DNA of 36,614 bases from an uncultured Bacteroidaceae bacterium (GTDB lineage Bacteria; Bacteroidota; Bacteroidia; Bacteroidales; Bacteroidaceae), in the NCBI GenBank assembly GCA_905234745.1, contig CAJOJD010000028.1, positions 1 through 36,614 of the forward strand. Direction: 5' to 3'. This document shows, piece after piece, positions 8,300 to 15,985 of this stretch. Position numbers and translations under genes: made by a program. The notes below the pieces were generated by a model that saw only the letters and a program-made list of their open reading frames with translations, did not search any database and was not told the DNA's origin. Position 1 is the stretch's first letter. The number at the start of each line of letters is the position of its first letter.

Positions 8300-10642
8300 A
8301 TGCAGAAGAATCTGGTAATTGTGGAGTCTCCGGCTAAGGCCAAGACAATTGAGAAGTTCCTGGGAGCCGATTACAAAGTGATGTCAAGTTACGGACACAT
8401 TTGTGATCTGAAGAAGAAGGACCTGAGCATCAACATCGACACGTTTGAACCCATATATGAGATACCTTCGGATAAGAAGAAGGTGGTAAGCGAACTCAAG
8501 GAGGCAGCCAAGAAGGCCGAAATGGTCTGGCTGGCATCCGATGAGGACCGCGAGGGAGAGGCCATCAGCTGGCATCTTTTCGAGACACTGGGACTTAAGC
8601 CCGAAAAGACCAAACGTATAGTTTTCCACGAGATAACAAAGAACGCCATTCTGCACGCCATAGAGACCCCGCGTGACATCGATACCAATCTGGTATATGC
8701 ACAGCAGGCACGCCGCGTACTGGACCGTATAGTAGGTTTCAAGCTTTCACCCATCCTTTGGCGTAAGGTAAAGCCCGCTCTTTCAGCCGGCCGTGTACAG
8801 TCTGTTGCAGTACGTCTGATTGTGGAGCGTGAGCGTGAGATCAAGGAGTTTGTTCCCGAGGCATCTTACAGGGTAGTGGCAATATTCAGTCTTGAGGGAG
8901 CCGGCGGTCAGGTACAGGATGTACGCGCTGACTACAGCGAGCGTTTCAAGACGAAAGAGGAGGCATACGCTTTCCTTGAGAAGTGCAAGGATGCCCAGTT
9001 CAAGGTAAAGGATATCACTACCAAGCCGCTCAAGAAACTGCCGGCACCTCCGTTTACCACTTCAACCATGCAGCAGGAGGCAACCCGCAAGTTCGGATTC
9101 ACCGTAATGCAGACCATGATGCTTGCTCAGCGTCTGTATGAGTCCGGAAAGATCACATACATGCGTACCGATTCTGTGAACCTTTCAACTCTCTGCATTG
9201 ATTCATGCCGTAAGGTAATAAGCGAGTCAATGGGTGACGAGTATGTAAAGAGCCGTCAGTATACACAGAAGGCAAAGGGAGCCCAGGAGGCACACGAGGC
9301 TATCCGTCCTACCTACATGGACAACCAGACCATTGACGGTACCGCTCCCGAGAAGCGTCTGTACGAGCTTATCTGGAAGCGCACCATCGCATCTCAGATG
9401 GCCGATGCCGAGATTGAGAAGACAACGGTTTCAATTACCGCACCCAAGATAGACGGTGAGTTTACCGTAACCGGCGAGACAGTCAAGTTTGACGGCTTCC
9501 TGCGCGTATACCGTGAGAGCCGTGACGATGATGCAAATGATTCACAGGAAAACCAGGGACTGCCCGAATTTAAGAAAGGCCAGGCGCTGGAGTTCAACCA
9601 GATATCAGCATACCAGCGTTTCACACAGCATCCGCAGCGTTTCAACGAGGCTGCCCTGGTGCACAAGATGGAGGAACTTGGCATAGGCCGTCCTTCAACC
9701 TACGCACCTACAATCGGCACCATCCAGCAGCGCGAGTATGTGTTGCGCGAGGACATTGAAGGTGTAAAGCGCGAGTGTGACATGCTCCGTCTGGAGAACG
9801 GCGATATCAAGGAACAGACCATTACCGAGGTTTACGGAACCGAGAAGTCAAAACTTGTTCCTACCGATATAGGTATGGTCGTAAACGACTTCCTGATTGA
9901 ATACTTCCCCGACATCATGAACTACAACTTTACCGCTCAGGTTGAGAAGGAGTTCGATGACATAGCCGATGGCGACAAGCAGTGGAAGAGCGTAATCAGC
10001 GACTTCTATGACAGGTTCAGCCCGGCAGTGAACAGCGCCATGACGCTCAAGAACGAGCATAAGGTCGGCGAGCGCATTCTGGGTACCGATCCCATCTCAG
10101 GTAAGCCTGTATCGGTCAAGATCGGCCGTTACGGTCCCATCGTTCAGATAGGCAGTGCCGAGGATGATGACAAGCCCCGCTTTGCCCAGATGAAGAAGGG
10201 TCAGACCATTGAGACCATCACTCTCGATGAGGCTCTTGAACTGTTCCGTCTGCCCAGGACTCTTGGTGAGTTTGAGGGTACTGAGGTTAGCGTAGGTACC
10301 GGAAGATTCGGACCTTACATCCGTCATGACAAGTTCTACGTGTCACTGACAGGTGTGGCCGATCCTTTGACCATCACTCTTGATGAGGCTGTCAAGCTGA
10401 TAGTTAACAAGCGTGAGAGTGAGTCAAAGAAGGTGCTCAAGTCATTCCCCGGCAATCCCGATATGGAGGTGATGAACGGCCGTTACGGTGCTTACATTGC
10501 ATATCAGGGAAGCAACTACAAGATTCCCAAGAACATGGATCCTTCCACTCTTACAGAGGAGGAGTGCCAGGATATCATCAAGCGTCAGATTGAGAAGACC
10601 GGTTCCGCTCCCAAGCGCCGGATATTCAAGACCAAGAAATGA
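8300..10642 (+). CDS. topA: DNA topoisomerase I
   Basis: The protein has 780 residues. It is a type IA topoisomerase that relaxes negative supercoils through a 5'-phosphotyrosine link. The Toprim domain opens with 'VIVESPAKAKTIEKFLG' (7-23) and has the acidic DEDREGE cluster at 81-87. The catalytic tyrosine is Y287 in 'ITYMRTDSV'. 'SAGRVQSVAVRLI' (162-174) is also diagnostic. The C-terminus carries Toprim_C-type repeats ('IGRYGPIVQ', 'GTGRFGPYIR', 'NGRYGAYIA') instead of zinc ribbons, a form I associate with Bacteroidetes enzymes. It is the first gene of an apparent operon: its TGA overlaps the aroK ATG. Confidence 0.97.
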   Translation: MQKNLVIVESPAKAKTIEKFLGADYKVMSSYGHICDLKKKDLSINIDTFEPIYEIPSDKKKVVSELKEAAKKAEMVWLASDEDREGEAISWHLFETLGLKPEKTKRIVFHEITKNAILHAIETPRDIDTNLVYAQQARRVLDRIVGFKLSPILWRKVKPALSAGRVQSVAVRLIVEREREIKEFVPEASYRVVAIFSLEGAGGQVQDVRADYSERFKTKEEAYAFLEKCKDAQFKVKDITTKPLKKLPAPPFTTSTMQQEATRKFGFTVMQTMMLAQRLYESGKITYMRTDSVNLSTLCIDSCRKVISESMGDEYVKSRQYTQKAKGAQEAHEAIRPTYMDNQTIDGTAPEKRLYELIWKRTIASQMADAEIEKTTVSITAPKIDGEFTVTGETVKFDGFLRVYRESRDDDANDSQENQGLPEFKKGQALEFNQISAYQRFTQHPQRFNEAALVHKMEELGIGRPSTYAPTIGTIQQREYVLREDIEGVKRECDMLRLENGDIKEQTITEVYGTEKSKLVPTDIGMVVNDFLIEYFPDIMNYNFTAQVEKEFDDIADGDKQWKSVISDFYDRFSPAVNSAMTLKNEHKVGERILGTDPISGKPVSVKIGRYGPIVQIGSAEDDDKPRFAQMKKGQTIETITLDEALELFRLPRTLGEFEGTEVSVGTGRFGPYIRHDKFYVSLTGVADPLTITLDEAVKLIVNKRESESKKVLKSFPGNPDMEVMNGRYGAYIAYQGSNYKIPKNMDPSTLTEEECQDIIKRQIEKTGSAPKRRIFKTKK

Positions 10643-11175
10643 TACGGGTTTTCCTTATGGGCTTTATGGGGGCTGGCAAGACCACCCTCGGCAAGGCCTT
10701 GGCTAAGGACCTGGGTGTCTCTTTCATTGACCTGGACCAGTATATAGAGCGCAGGTACATGAAGAGCGTAAGCCAGATATTCGCCACCCGCGGCGAGCAG
10801 GGGTTCCGTGAAATAGAGAGCCGTATGCTTCGTGAGGTGGGCGAGTTCGACGACGTGATAGTGTCGTGCGGAGGTTCCACTCCGCTCATTGGCGACAACA
10901 TGGAATTCATGCTTCAGCACGGACAGACCGTCTATCTCAAATGTGACAACGACACCCTGTTGCGCCGTCTTAAGGTGGCCCGTTCGCAGCGTCCGCTGAT
11001 AGCATCCAAGACCGATGATGAACTGGCCGCTTTCATTGAGAGCGAGACCGCACGCCGCGAGCCCGGATATCTGAAAGCTCAGTTCATATGCCCGGGAGAC
11101 CGTCTGGAGTCACGTGACCAGATATCGGACACCATAACCTATCTGAAACAATTGTTGGACCTTAAGAAAGATTGA
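10639..11175 (+). CDS. aroK: shikimate kinase
   Basis: The protein has 178 residues and would phosphorylate shikimate to shikimate-3-phosphate in the chorismate pathway. The Walker A loop GFMGAGKTT is at 8-16, the acidic substrate/metal residues are D31 and D33 ('FIDLDQY'), R57 is in 'GFREIE', and the lid is 'RSQRPL' (115-120). The shikimate-binding motif usually written GGG reads CGGSTP at 77-82, so the third glycine is serine; the rest of the family signature is intact. The ATG overlaps the topA stop (ATGA), and argB follows after 6 bp, so the three are translationally and transcriptionally linked. Confidence 0.92.
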   Translation: MIRVFLMGFMGAGKTTLGKALAKDLGVSFIDLDQYIERRYMKSVSQIFATRGEQGFREIESRMLREVGEFDDVIVSCGGSTPLIGDNMEFMLQHGQTVYLKCDNDTLLRRLKVARSQRPLIASKTDDELAAFIESETARREPGYLKAQFICPGDRLESRDQISDTITYLKQLLDLKKD

Positions 11176-11181
11176 CCATAT

Positions 11182-11955
11182 ATGAAACAGTCACTTGTCA
11201 TAGTAAAGGTGGGCGGCAAGATTGTTGAGCAGCCCGAGACTCTGGAGCGTCTGCTCAAGGATTTCAAGGCCATACCCGGAGCCAAACTTCTGGTTCACGG
11301 AGGAGGCCGTTCGGCTACAGCTATGGCAAGCCGTCTGGGCATAGAGAGCAAGATGGTTGACGGACGCCGTATAACCGATGCTGATATGCTTGACGTGGTG
11401 ACTATGGTCTACGGAGGTCTGGTCAACAAGAATATCGTAGCCAAACTGCAGGCAGAGGGCATCAACGCCATCGGACTTACCGGCACGGACTGCAATGTGA
11501 TGCAGTCCGATAAACGCCCCGTCAAGGATATCGATTACGGCTTTGTGGGTGATGTCAAGGCTGTCAATGCAGAGTTCCTGGCAAGCCTGATTGAGAAGGG
11601 TATAGTACCTGTGCTGGCTCCCCTTACACATGACGGCAAGGGCCAGTTGCTCAACACCAATGCCGATACCATTGCCGGTGAGGCAGCCAAGGCATTGGCT
11701 TCATACTTCAAGGTAACCCTGATATTCTGCTTTGAGAAGCCGGGCGTGCTGTTGCATGAAGATGACGACAACAGCGTCATACCCTATATCTCATATTACG
11801 ATTTCCCCCGCCTGGTACAGGACGGTACCATAAGCGGGGGTATGATTCCCAAAATCCAGAATGCATTCAATGCATTGCAGGCGGGAGTGTCATCGGTCCT
11901 GATTACTCAGGCCCAGTCACTCGACAAGCTCACCGGTACTACCATCGCCCTCTGA
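11182..11955 (+). CDS. argB: acetylglutamate kinase (possibly acting on N-succinylglutamate)
   Basis: The protein has 257 residues and belongs to the amino-acid kinase fold. Visible motifs are 'VKVGGKI' (8-14), 'HGGGRSATAM' (39-48), R62-R63, 'LNTNADTIAGEAAKAL' (157-172) and the ATP-site 'GGMIPKI' (219-225). It catalyses the second step of arginine synthesis. Bacteroides species are known to run arginine synthesis through N-succinyl intermediates, so the physiological substrate may be N-succinylglutamate; the sequence alone does not decide this. The 3' end overlaps the convergent CPBP gene by 39 bp, with no room for a terminator between them. Confidence 0.93.
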   Translation: MKQSLVIVKVGGKIVEQPETLERLLKDFKAIPGAKLLVHGGGRSATAMASRLGIESKMVDGRRITDADMLDVVTMVYGGLVNKNIVAKLQAEGINAIGLTGTDCNVMQSDKRPVKDIDYGFVGDVKAVNAEFLASLIEKGIVPVLAPLTHDGKGQLLNTNADTIAGEAAKALASYFKVTLIFCFEKPGVLLHEDDDNSVIPYISYYDFPRLVQDGTISGGMIPKIQNAFNALQAGVSSVLITQAQSLDKLTGTTIAL

Positions 11956-12732
11956 TTCCACCTGGGCGGCGGCTTCCTGCAGTTCCTGCTCTTTCCTGAT
12001 CTTGTTGTAGCGTCTTATAATCCAGATGCACGCTCCTGCTGATACAAAGATGAGGATGAAGGTGAACATTACGCCAAACGGGCTGCTGATAGTAAAATCA
12101 CTGTCCACGTCTATTCGCATGGTGATGAATGCTGCAGTATTGTTCAGTATGTGTATGCAGATGGGTACCAGCAGACTGCCTGTCTTGCAGTAGATCCAAC
12201 CCAGGATGATTCCGGCAGGCATGGCAAATACCACCTGAACAGGGTTGATATGGATGATGGCAAACAGGGCTGCCGATATTATGATGCCCCACCACATGCT
12301 CTTGGTTGCTTTCTCAACCTCCTTAAGGATGATGCGGCGCATCATTATCTCCTCCATTATGGGGCCTACTATGCATATTGCAAAGAAACCCGACAATGAC
12401 TTGCTCATGGCCTTGAACTGCTCCTCGAGCGCATTGGGTATGTCAAAGCCCGATGACAGCATTTCGGCGGCATACATTCCGCATATGGCAAATACTATGG
12501 AAAACAGGAATATATCTGCCGGGACGGTCTTGAACAGTTCCTTTATGCCGCAATACCTGATTGCAATCAGCAATATTATGACCAGCATGTCAGAGTACAG
12601 AAGTGCAGGTGCAAGGACTGAATAGATGTCTTTACCCTGAACGGTTGCAGCTATCATGAAGATCATGGTCACGAGAATCTGTGCTGCGACCCATATACCT
12701 ATGGTAACAAGCGATTTTTTGATCTTTGCCAT
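11917..12732 (-). CDS. CPBP-family intramembrane metalloprotease
   Basis: The protein has 271 residues with about seven to eight hydrophobic segments. The CPBP (Abi/Rce1-like) motifs are present: E127-E128-x3-R132 in 'PIMEEIMMRR', H161 in 'FAIIHINP', and H194 with N197/N198 in 'CIHILNN'. The family cleaves or processes prenylated or small peptide substrates in the membrane; the substrate here is unknown. The tail after residue 240 is charged, low-complexity (EQELQEAAAQ...) and is encoded opposite the end of argB. It lies 1 bp downstream of ribF on the same strand, so the two should share a transcript. Confidence 0.88.
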   Translation of the reverse strand: MAKIKKSLVTIGIWVAAQILVTMIFMIAATVQGKDIYSVLAPALLYSDMLVIILLIAIRYCGIKELFKTVPADIFLFSIVFAICGMYAAEMLSSGFDIPNALEEQFKAMSKSLSGFFAICIVGPIMEEIMMRRIILKEVEKATKSMWWGIIISAALFAIIHINPVQVVFAMPAGIILGWIYCKTGSLLVPICIHILNNTAAFITMRIDVDSDFTISSPFGVMFTFILIFVSAGACIWIIRRYNKIRKEQELQEAAAQVESEGDGSTGELVE

Positions 12733-12733
12733 A

Positions 12734-13648
12734 TTATTGAAGTTTTACGGTTTGTCTTACCTGATTGCGGTCAGCCTCAAGTTGGGCTGCCAGTTCCTGC
12801 GGCGATGAAAAACGGTGCTCGGGACGCAGGAAATCCACGAACTCCAGTTTCAGTTCATGAAAGTAAATGTCGCGTTCAAATCCCAGCAGGTGGGCCTCGA
12901 TGGTGCGGGCCTTACCCTCGAACGTGGGGCGGAAGCCTATGTTGAGCATTGCCGGCCATACCTCTCCGTCAACCGTTGCCAGTGCCGAGTAGACTCCGTC
13001 GGCCGGTATCTGCATGAACTCGCAGTAGGGACCCAGGTTGGCAGTGGGGAATCCCATCTTGCGGCCGTTCTGCATGCCGTGTATTACCGTTCCGCTTATG
13101 GTATAACGGTAGCCGAGCATGTCGTTTGCGGCTTTTACGTTTCCGGCTACCAGTTCGCGGCGAATGCGTGAACTGCTTACCGGGGTTCCTTCATAGAGAT
13201 ATGCATCGGCCGGAATCACCTCCATGCCTATCTCATCGCCTATGCGTCTGTAATCCTGGACAGTCAGGCTGGTATCATGACCGAAATGATGGTCATGGCC
13301 CACCAGAAGTGTACGTACCCCCAGTTTGTTCTGCAGGAAATCAGTCATGAAGGTGCGGGCATCCAGTGCGGCAAGATCGGTCGTGAAATGAAGCGGGAAA
13401 CAGTAGTCTATTCCGGTGTGCTCCAACATCTGCATCTTGTCCTGTGGCGTGGAGAGCAGTCTGGGACGGTAGTCTGACTGCAGTATCTGGCGGGGATGCT
13501 CGGGAAACGTTATGGCCATGCTCTTGAGTCCGCGCTCTGAAGCTATGCTTTTGAGGCTCTCCAGAAGGTGGACGTGACCCAGATGGACTCCGTCAAAGAA
13601 TCCTATCGTGGCGGCATATCTGCCGGTGTCCGGAACGGGTATGGTCAT
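12734..13648 (-). CDS. ribF: bifunctional riboflavin kinase / FAD synthetase
   Basis: The protein has 304 residues, the usual length for RibF, which converts riboflavin to FMN and then FAD. The N-terminal FMN adenylyltransferase half has the nucleotidyltransferase motif 'GFFDGVHLGH' (16-25) and 'VSSSRIRREL' (157-166). The C-terminal flavokinase half has 'GRKMGFPTANL' (195-205), 'NIGFRPTF' (236-243) and the catalytic Glu in 'EAHLLG' (251). A -7 element lies close upstream on the minus strand. It is the first gene of a two-gene unit with the CPBP protease. Confidence 0.95.
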   Translation of the reverse strand: MTIPVPDTGRYAATIGFFDGVHLGHVHLLESLKSIASERGLKSMAITFPEHPRQILQSDYRPRLLSTPQDKMQMLEHTGIDYCFPLHFTTDLAALDARTFMTDFLQNKLGVRTLLVGHDHHFGHDTSLTVQDYRRIGDEIGMEVIPADAYLYEGTPVSSSRIRRELVAGNVKAANDMLGYRYTISGTVIHGMQNGRKMGFPTANLGPYCEFMQIPADGVYSALATVDGEVWPAMLNIGFRPTFEGKARTIEAHLLGFERDIYFHELKLEFVDFLRPEHRFSSPQELAAQLEADRNQVRQTVKLQ

Positions 13649-13667
13649 GCGTTTATGTTTTGGACTA

Positions 13668-13675
13668 CAAAAGTA
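13668..13675 (-). promoter_or_regulatory. -7 promoter element for ribF
   Basis: The complement of 13668-13675 reads TACTTTTG, an exact TAnnTTTG, 19 bp before the ribF ATG, so the leader would be only about 13 nt. No matching -33 TTTG was found at 19-21 bp. Confidence 0.4.
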
Positions 13676-13715
13676 GTGAAGATAGACGGGGTATGGGAAT
13701 TTTTTCTTCCAAAAC

Positions 13716-13746
13716 TTTGCTAATTCGGCATATTGGAGTACTTTTG
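13716..13746 (+). promoter_or_regulatory. promoter for the tRNA gene
   Basis: TTTG at 13716-13719 and TACTTTTG at 13739-13746 are exactly 19 bp apart, a full consensus match, ending 43 bp before the tRNA 5' end. A small hairpin (TCGGC-TACG-GCCGA, 13763-13776) lies in the leader. Confidence 0.75.
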
Positions 13747-13789
13747 CACCCGAAAGATGATGTCGGCTACGGCCGATGATTCCTTCTCC

Positions 13790-13863
13790 GGGCTTTTAGC
13801 TCAGTTGGTTAGAGCAACAGACTCATAATCTGGAGGTCCTAGGTTCAAGCCCTAGATGGCCCA
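13790..13863 (+). tRNA. tRNA with CAU anticodon (probably elongator tRNA-Met)
   Basis: The 74-nt gene folds as a cloverleaf: acceptor GGGCTTT with ATGGCCC (one T-T mismatch), D arm GCTC/GAGC, anticodon loop CTCATAA with CAT, T arm CTAGG-TTCAAGC-CCTAG, and discriminator A at 13863. The 3' CCA is not encoded. The absence of initiator features (three G-C pairs in the anticodon stem, mismatch at 1-72) argues against tRNA-fMet. A lysidine-modified tRNA-Ile (CAU) cannot be fully excluded. Its 3' half is repeated in inverted orientation downstream. Confidence 0.9.
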
Positions 13864-13906
13864 CGAGGGTCCCGATTTCGGGGCCCTCGTGGGCCATCTA
13901 GGGCTT
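13847..13906 (+). repeat. long inverted repeat that includes the tRNA 3' end
   Basis: Bases 13847-13874 pair with 13879-13906 over 28 bp (one G-U pair). The first 17 bases of the left arm are the tRNA T-loop end, T stem and acceptor 3' strand. The downstream arm is therefore an inverted copy of the tRNA 3' end. There is no T-run, so it is not a classical terminator, though it could still stop transcription or affect tRNA 3' processing. Confidence 0.85.
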
Positions 13907-13913
13907 TGAGCCC

Positions 13914-13961
13914 CAACTAATAAAGTTCGTTAAATTATTTGGAAACGAATAGTTTTAGTTG
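13914..13961. promoter_or_regulatory. imperfect dyad over the blaI-like promoter
   Basis: CAACTAATAAAGTTCG (13914-13929) and CGAATAGTTTTAGTTG (13946-13961) are imperfect inverted repeats (12 of 16 positions) centred on the -33 box of the promoter at 13938-13969. This is a reasonable place for an autoregulatory operator. It does not contain the classical BlaI/MecI TACA-TGTA core. Confidence 0.35.
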
Positions 13962-13969
13962 TATTTTTG
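13938..13969 (+). promoter_or_regulatory. promoter for the BlaI-type repressor
   Basis: TTTG at 13938-13941 and TATTTTTG at 13962-13969 are 20 bp apart, a full consensus match. The leader to the ATG at 14047 would be about 70 nt. Confidence 0.7.
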
Positions 13970-14046
13970 CATCAGAACTTTGGTTATTTATTATTTAGCC
14001 TAGCCGGATAAGTGTGTGAAAACTTACTTTTTATAACTATATACGT

Positions 14047-14412
14047 ATGAAAATGAAAAGACTTACAAAGAAAGAGGAGATCATCATGAATTGGTTTTGG
14101 GACAAGGGACCACTTTATGTCAAGGAACTCCAGGAGCTTTATCCTGAACCTCAGCCTCACTTCAACACCTTGTCAACCCAAGTCCGTACGCTCGAGGCGA
14201 ACGGTTACCTGAAACACAAGTCTTTCAGCGGTTCTTTCCAGTACTATCCTGCAATCAGTCGTAAAGAGTACAGCGGGATGAGTCTGGATACACTGATAGG
14301 AAAGTGTTTCAATAATTCTTACTTGGGTGCCGTCTCGGCGCTGGTCACAGAGGAGAAAATCTCGATCGAGGAACTCCGGAGTCTGATTGACCAGATAGAG
14401 AAAGGCAAGTAG
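14047..14412 (+). CDS. BlaI/MecI/CopY-family transcriptional repressor
   Basis: The protein has 121 residues. It has the winged-helix pattern of the BlaI family: 'LTKKEEIIMNWFWDKGPLYV' at the start, 'LYPEPQPHFNTLSTQVRTLEANGYL' as the recognition helix and wing region (about 30-55), then a C-terminal dimerisation tail ending in 'LRSLIDQIEKGK'. Family members repress beta-lactamase or metal-resistance genes as dimers and are usually relieved by a BlaR1/MecR1 membrane protease. No such partner is adjacent; the next gene is a PAP2 phosphatase read in the same direction. Its target here is unknown, and autoregulation through the dyad at 13914-13961 is plausible. Confidence 0.88.
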   Translation: MKMKRLTKKEEIIMNWFWDKGPLYVKELQELYPEPQPHFNTLSTQVRTLEANGYLKHKSFSGSFQYYPAISRKEYSGMSLDTLIGKCFNNSYLGAVSALVTEEKISIEELRSLIDQIEKGK

Positions 14413-14435
14413 TGCAAGTCTTTTTTTTGATAACG

Positions 14436-14468
14436 GGCACCGGTGTTAGGTTTAACATCGGTGCCTTT
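14436..14468 (+). terminator. hairpin terminator after the BlaI-type gene
   Basis: A 13-bp stem pairs 14436-14448 (GGCACCGGTGTTA) with 14453-14465, including one G-T pair, loop GGTT. It is followed by a short TTTG. The T-run is weak, so termination strength is uncertain. Confidence 0.6.
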
Positions 14469-14491
14469 GTCATATTATAAAAGAAAAGAGT

Positions 14492-14499
14492 TATATTCG
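14492..14499 (+). promoter_or_regulatory. -7 promoter element for the PAP2 gene
   Basis: TATATTCG fits the TAnnTTYG pattern of this window. A TTTG lies at 14466-14469, 22 bp upstream, slightly longer than the usual spacing. The ATG is at 14543. Confidence 0.4.
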
Positions 14500-14542
14500 C
14501 GAAACTAATTGCTAACTCAAGTTGATAGAAAACTGATAGTTT

Positions 14543-15910
14543 ATGAGAAGGTTTATCAGACACGCTTTGCCGGTATTCATATTGCTCTTTTTATCACAGA
14601 GCGTTTTTTCACAGTACCGTTCCCAGACCGTCAACCTTTATGTGGAGAGAGAGGACCAGCCCGATGGCGGCATATTCCTGCCGGCACCTCCTGATACTGC
14701 AAGTGTAGCATATATCGATGATTTCATACAGTGGCAATGGGGTAAGTCCATGCGTCCTACGGAGCGTGGTGACCGCGCCAGTCAGGAATCGGCTTCAAGT
14801 ACGACCGAGATGGCAAGGATATATTCCGAGGCACTAGGCTTCAAGATAAGCCGCACCGAGACTCCTGCAATATACAACCTGATGTCACGCAGTTATCATA
14901 CTGCCGAGCAGGCCTCCAAGAACCCCAAGGCCAAATATATGCGTATTCGTCCGGTCATCCAGTATAACGAGACTCCTACAGGCCGTTCGGACCGTCTGGA
15001 GAGTCTGCGTACCAGCGGGTCGTATCCGTCGGGTCACACCACCAGAGGTATGGCTACCGCACTGGTGCTGGCCGAGATGGCTCCCGAGTATCAGGACACC
15101 ATCCTGCGCCGCGGTTTTGAGTATGGCGAGAGCCGCATAATAGTTTCGGCCCATTACCAGAGTGACGTGAACGCCGGTTATATGTGTGCATCGGCCTGCG
15201 TGGCAGCCATGCATTCAGTGCCGGAATTCTATACCGATATGGAGGCCGCCCGTGCCGAGTATTATGAGAAGTCGGGTCGCAAGCCTGAGGACAAAAACGG
15301 CTACCCCGACGGAAAGAGAATTCTCAATGAGCCGGTGGATACGGCAAGTAACCGCTATTATGGAGACGTGGCCCAGTATTTTGCCGGTAAGGCTGAACGT
15401 GCAACCGAGCGTGGCGCACAGGCCAAGGCCGATGCCGACTGCAGTGTAGAGGCTCTGCTCAAGGCGTTCTCGGCTCCTCTTGGAAAGAATCTGGATGTAA
15501 AGAAAACTCCCGCAATGGCCGCTTTGGTGACAGAGAGCCGCAAGGCGCTGCTCCAGAATGCATCAGATCTGGCCGCATCGGCCAAATTCCGCAAGAGTCC
15601 TTACGTTCAGTTGTGCGAGGCTCCGTTTGCAGGTGAGATTGAAAAGACCAGATCATCATACCCGTCGGCCGAATCAGAGATTGGTTGGGGCGTTGCGCTG
15701 ATACTGACTGAGATAGCTCCTGACCATGCCAACGATATCCTTACTCTTGGATACAGGATGGGCAGCAGCGGCATTATCACAGGTCAGCACTGGGCTACCG
15801 ACATAACATCGGCCCGTATTCTTGCTGCCGGTCTGGTGGCCAGTCTTCATGCCGACGAGGCATTCCGCAAACTGCTGAGCGAGGCCAAAAAAGAGTACGC
15901 GGGCGGTTGA
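14543..15910 (+). CDS. exported class A-type PAP2 acid phosphatase with a second, degenerate PAP2 domain
   Basis: The protein has 455 residues. Residues 1-23 are a signal peptide (MRRFIRHALPVFILLFLSQS, then VFS before Gln). The first domain (about 50-225) has the full PAP2/PhoN signature: K129-x6-R136-P137, P162-S-G-H165, and S197-R198-x5-H204-x3-D208. The second half (about 300-445) repeats the architecture but reads AP at 360-361 instead of RP, P374-S-A-E377 instead of PSGH, and S409-G410 instead of SR, while H416 and D420 remain. The protein is likely periplasmic and hydrolyses phosphate esters with the first domain; the second is probably structural or regulatory. It follows a BlaI-type repressor gene but has its own promoter-like sequence. 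Confidence 0.85.
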   Translation: MRRFIRHALPVFILLFLSQSVFSQYRSQTVNLYVEREDQPDGGIFLPAPPDTASVAYIDDFIQWQWGKSMRPTERGDRASQESASSTTEMARIYSEALGFKISRTETPAIYNLMSRSYHTAEQASKNPKAKYMRIRPVIQYNETPTGRSDRLESLRTSGSYPSGHTTRGMATALVLAEMAPEYQDTILRRGFEYGESRIIVSAHYQSDVNAGYMCASACVAAMHSVPEFYTDMEAARAEYYEKSGRKPEDKNGYPDGKRILNEPVDTASNRYYGDVAQYFAGKAERATERGAQAKADADCSVEALLKAFSAPLGKNLDVKKTPAMAALVTESRKALLQNASDLAASAKFRKSPYVQLCEAPFAGEIEKTRSSYPSAESEIGWGVALILTEIAPDHANDILTLGYRMGSSGIITGQHWATDITSARILAAGLVASLHADEAFRKLLSEAKKEYAGG

Positions 15911-15953
15911 TAATTTCCGCATTCAGGAATAGGCAGGAGTGCCGTTAAATTTG

Positions 15954-15961
15954 TATCTTCG
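15954..15961 (+). promoter_or_regulatory. -7 promoter element before the GNAT-like gene
   Basis: TATCTTCG, the same variant seen at 1860 and 22808, lies 25 bp before the ATG at 15986. No clear -33 box was seen. Confidence 0.4.
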
Positions 15962-15985
15962 CTGAATTAAAATCCAGTGGAGAGA

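Noticed and set aside
13847-13906. Ordinary intrinsic terminator for the tRNA
   Set aside because: The stem is far longer than usual, is not followed by a T-run, and half of one arm belongs to the tRNA itself.
13879-13910. A second, reverse-oriented tRNA gene downstream of the CAU tRNA
   Set aside because: Only the 3' end matches; there is no D arm or anticodon arm on the minus strand, so it is an inverted copy of the end, not a gene.
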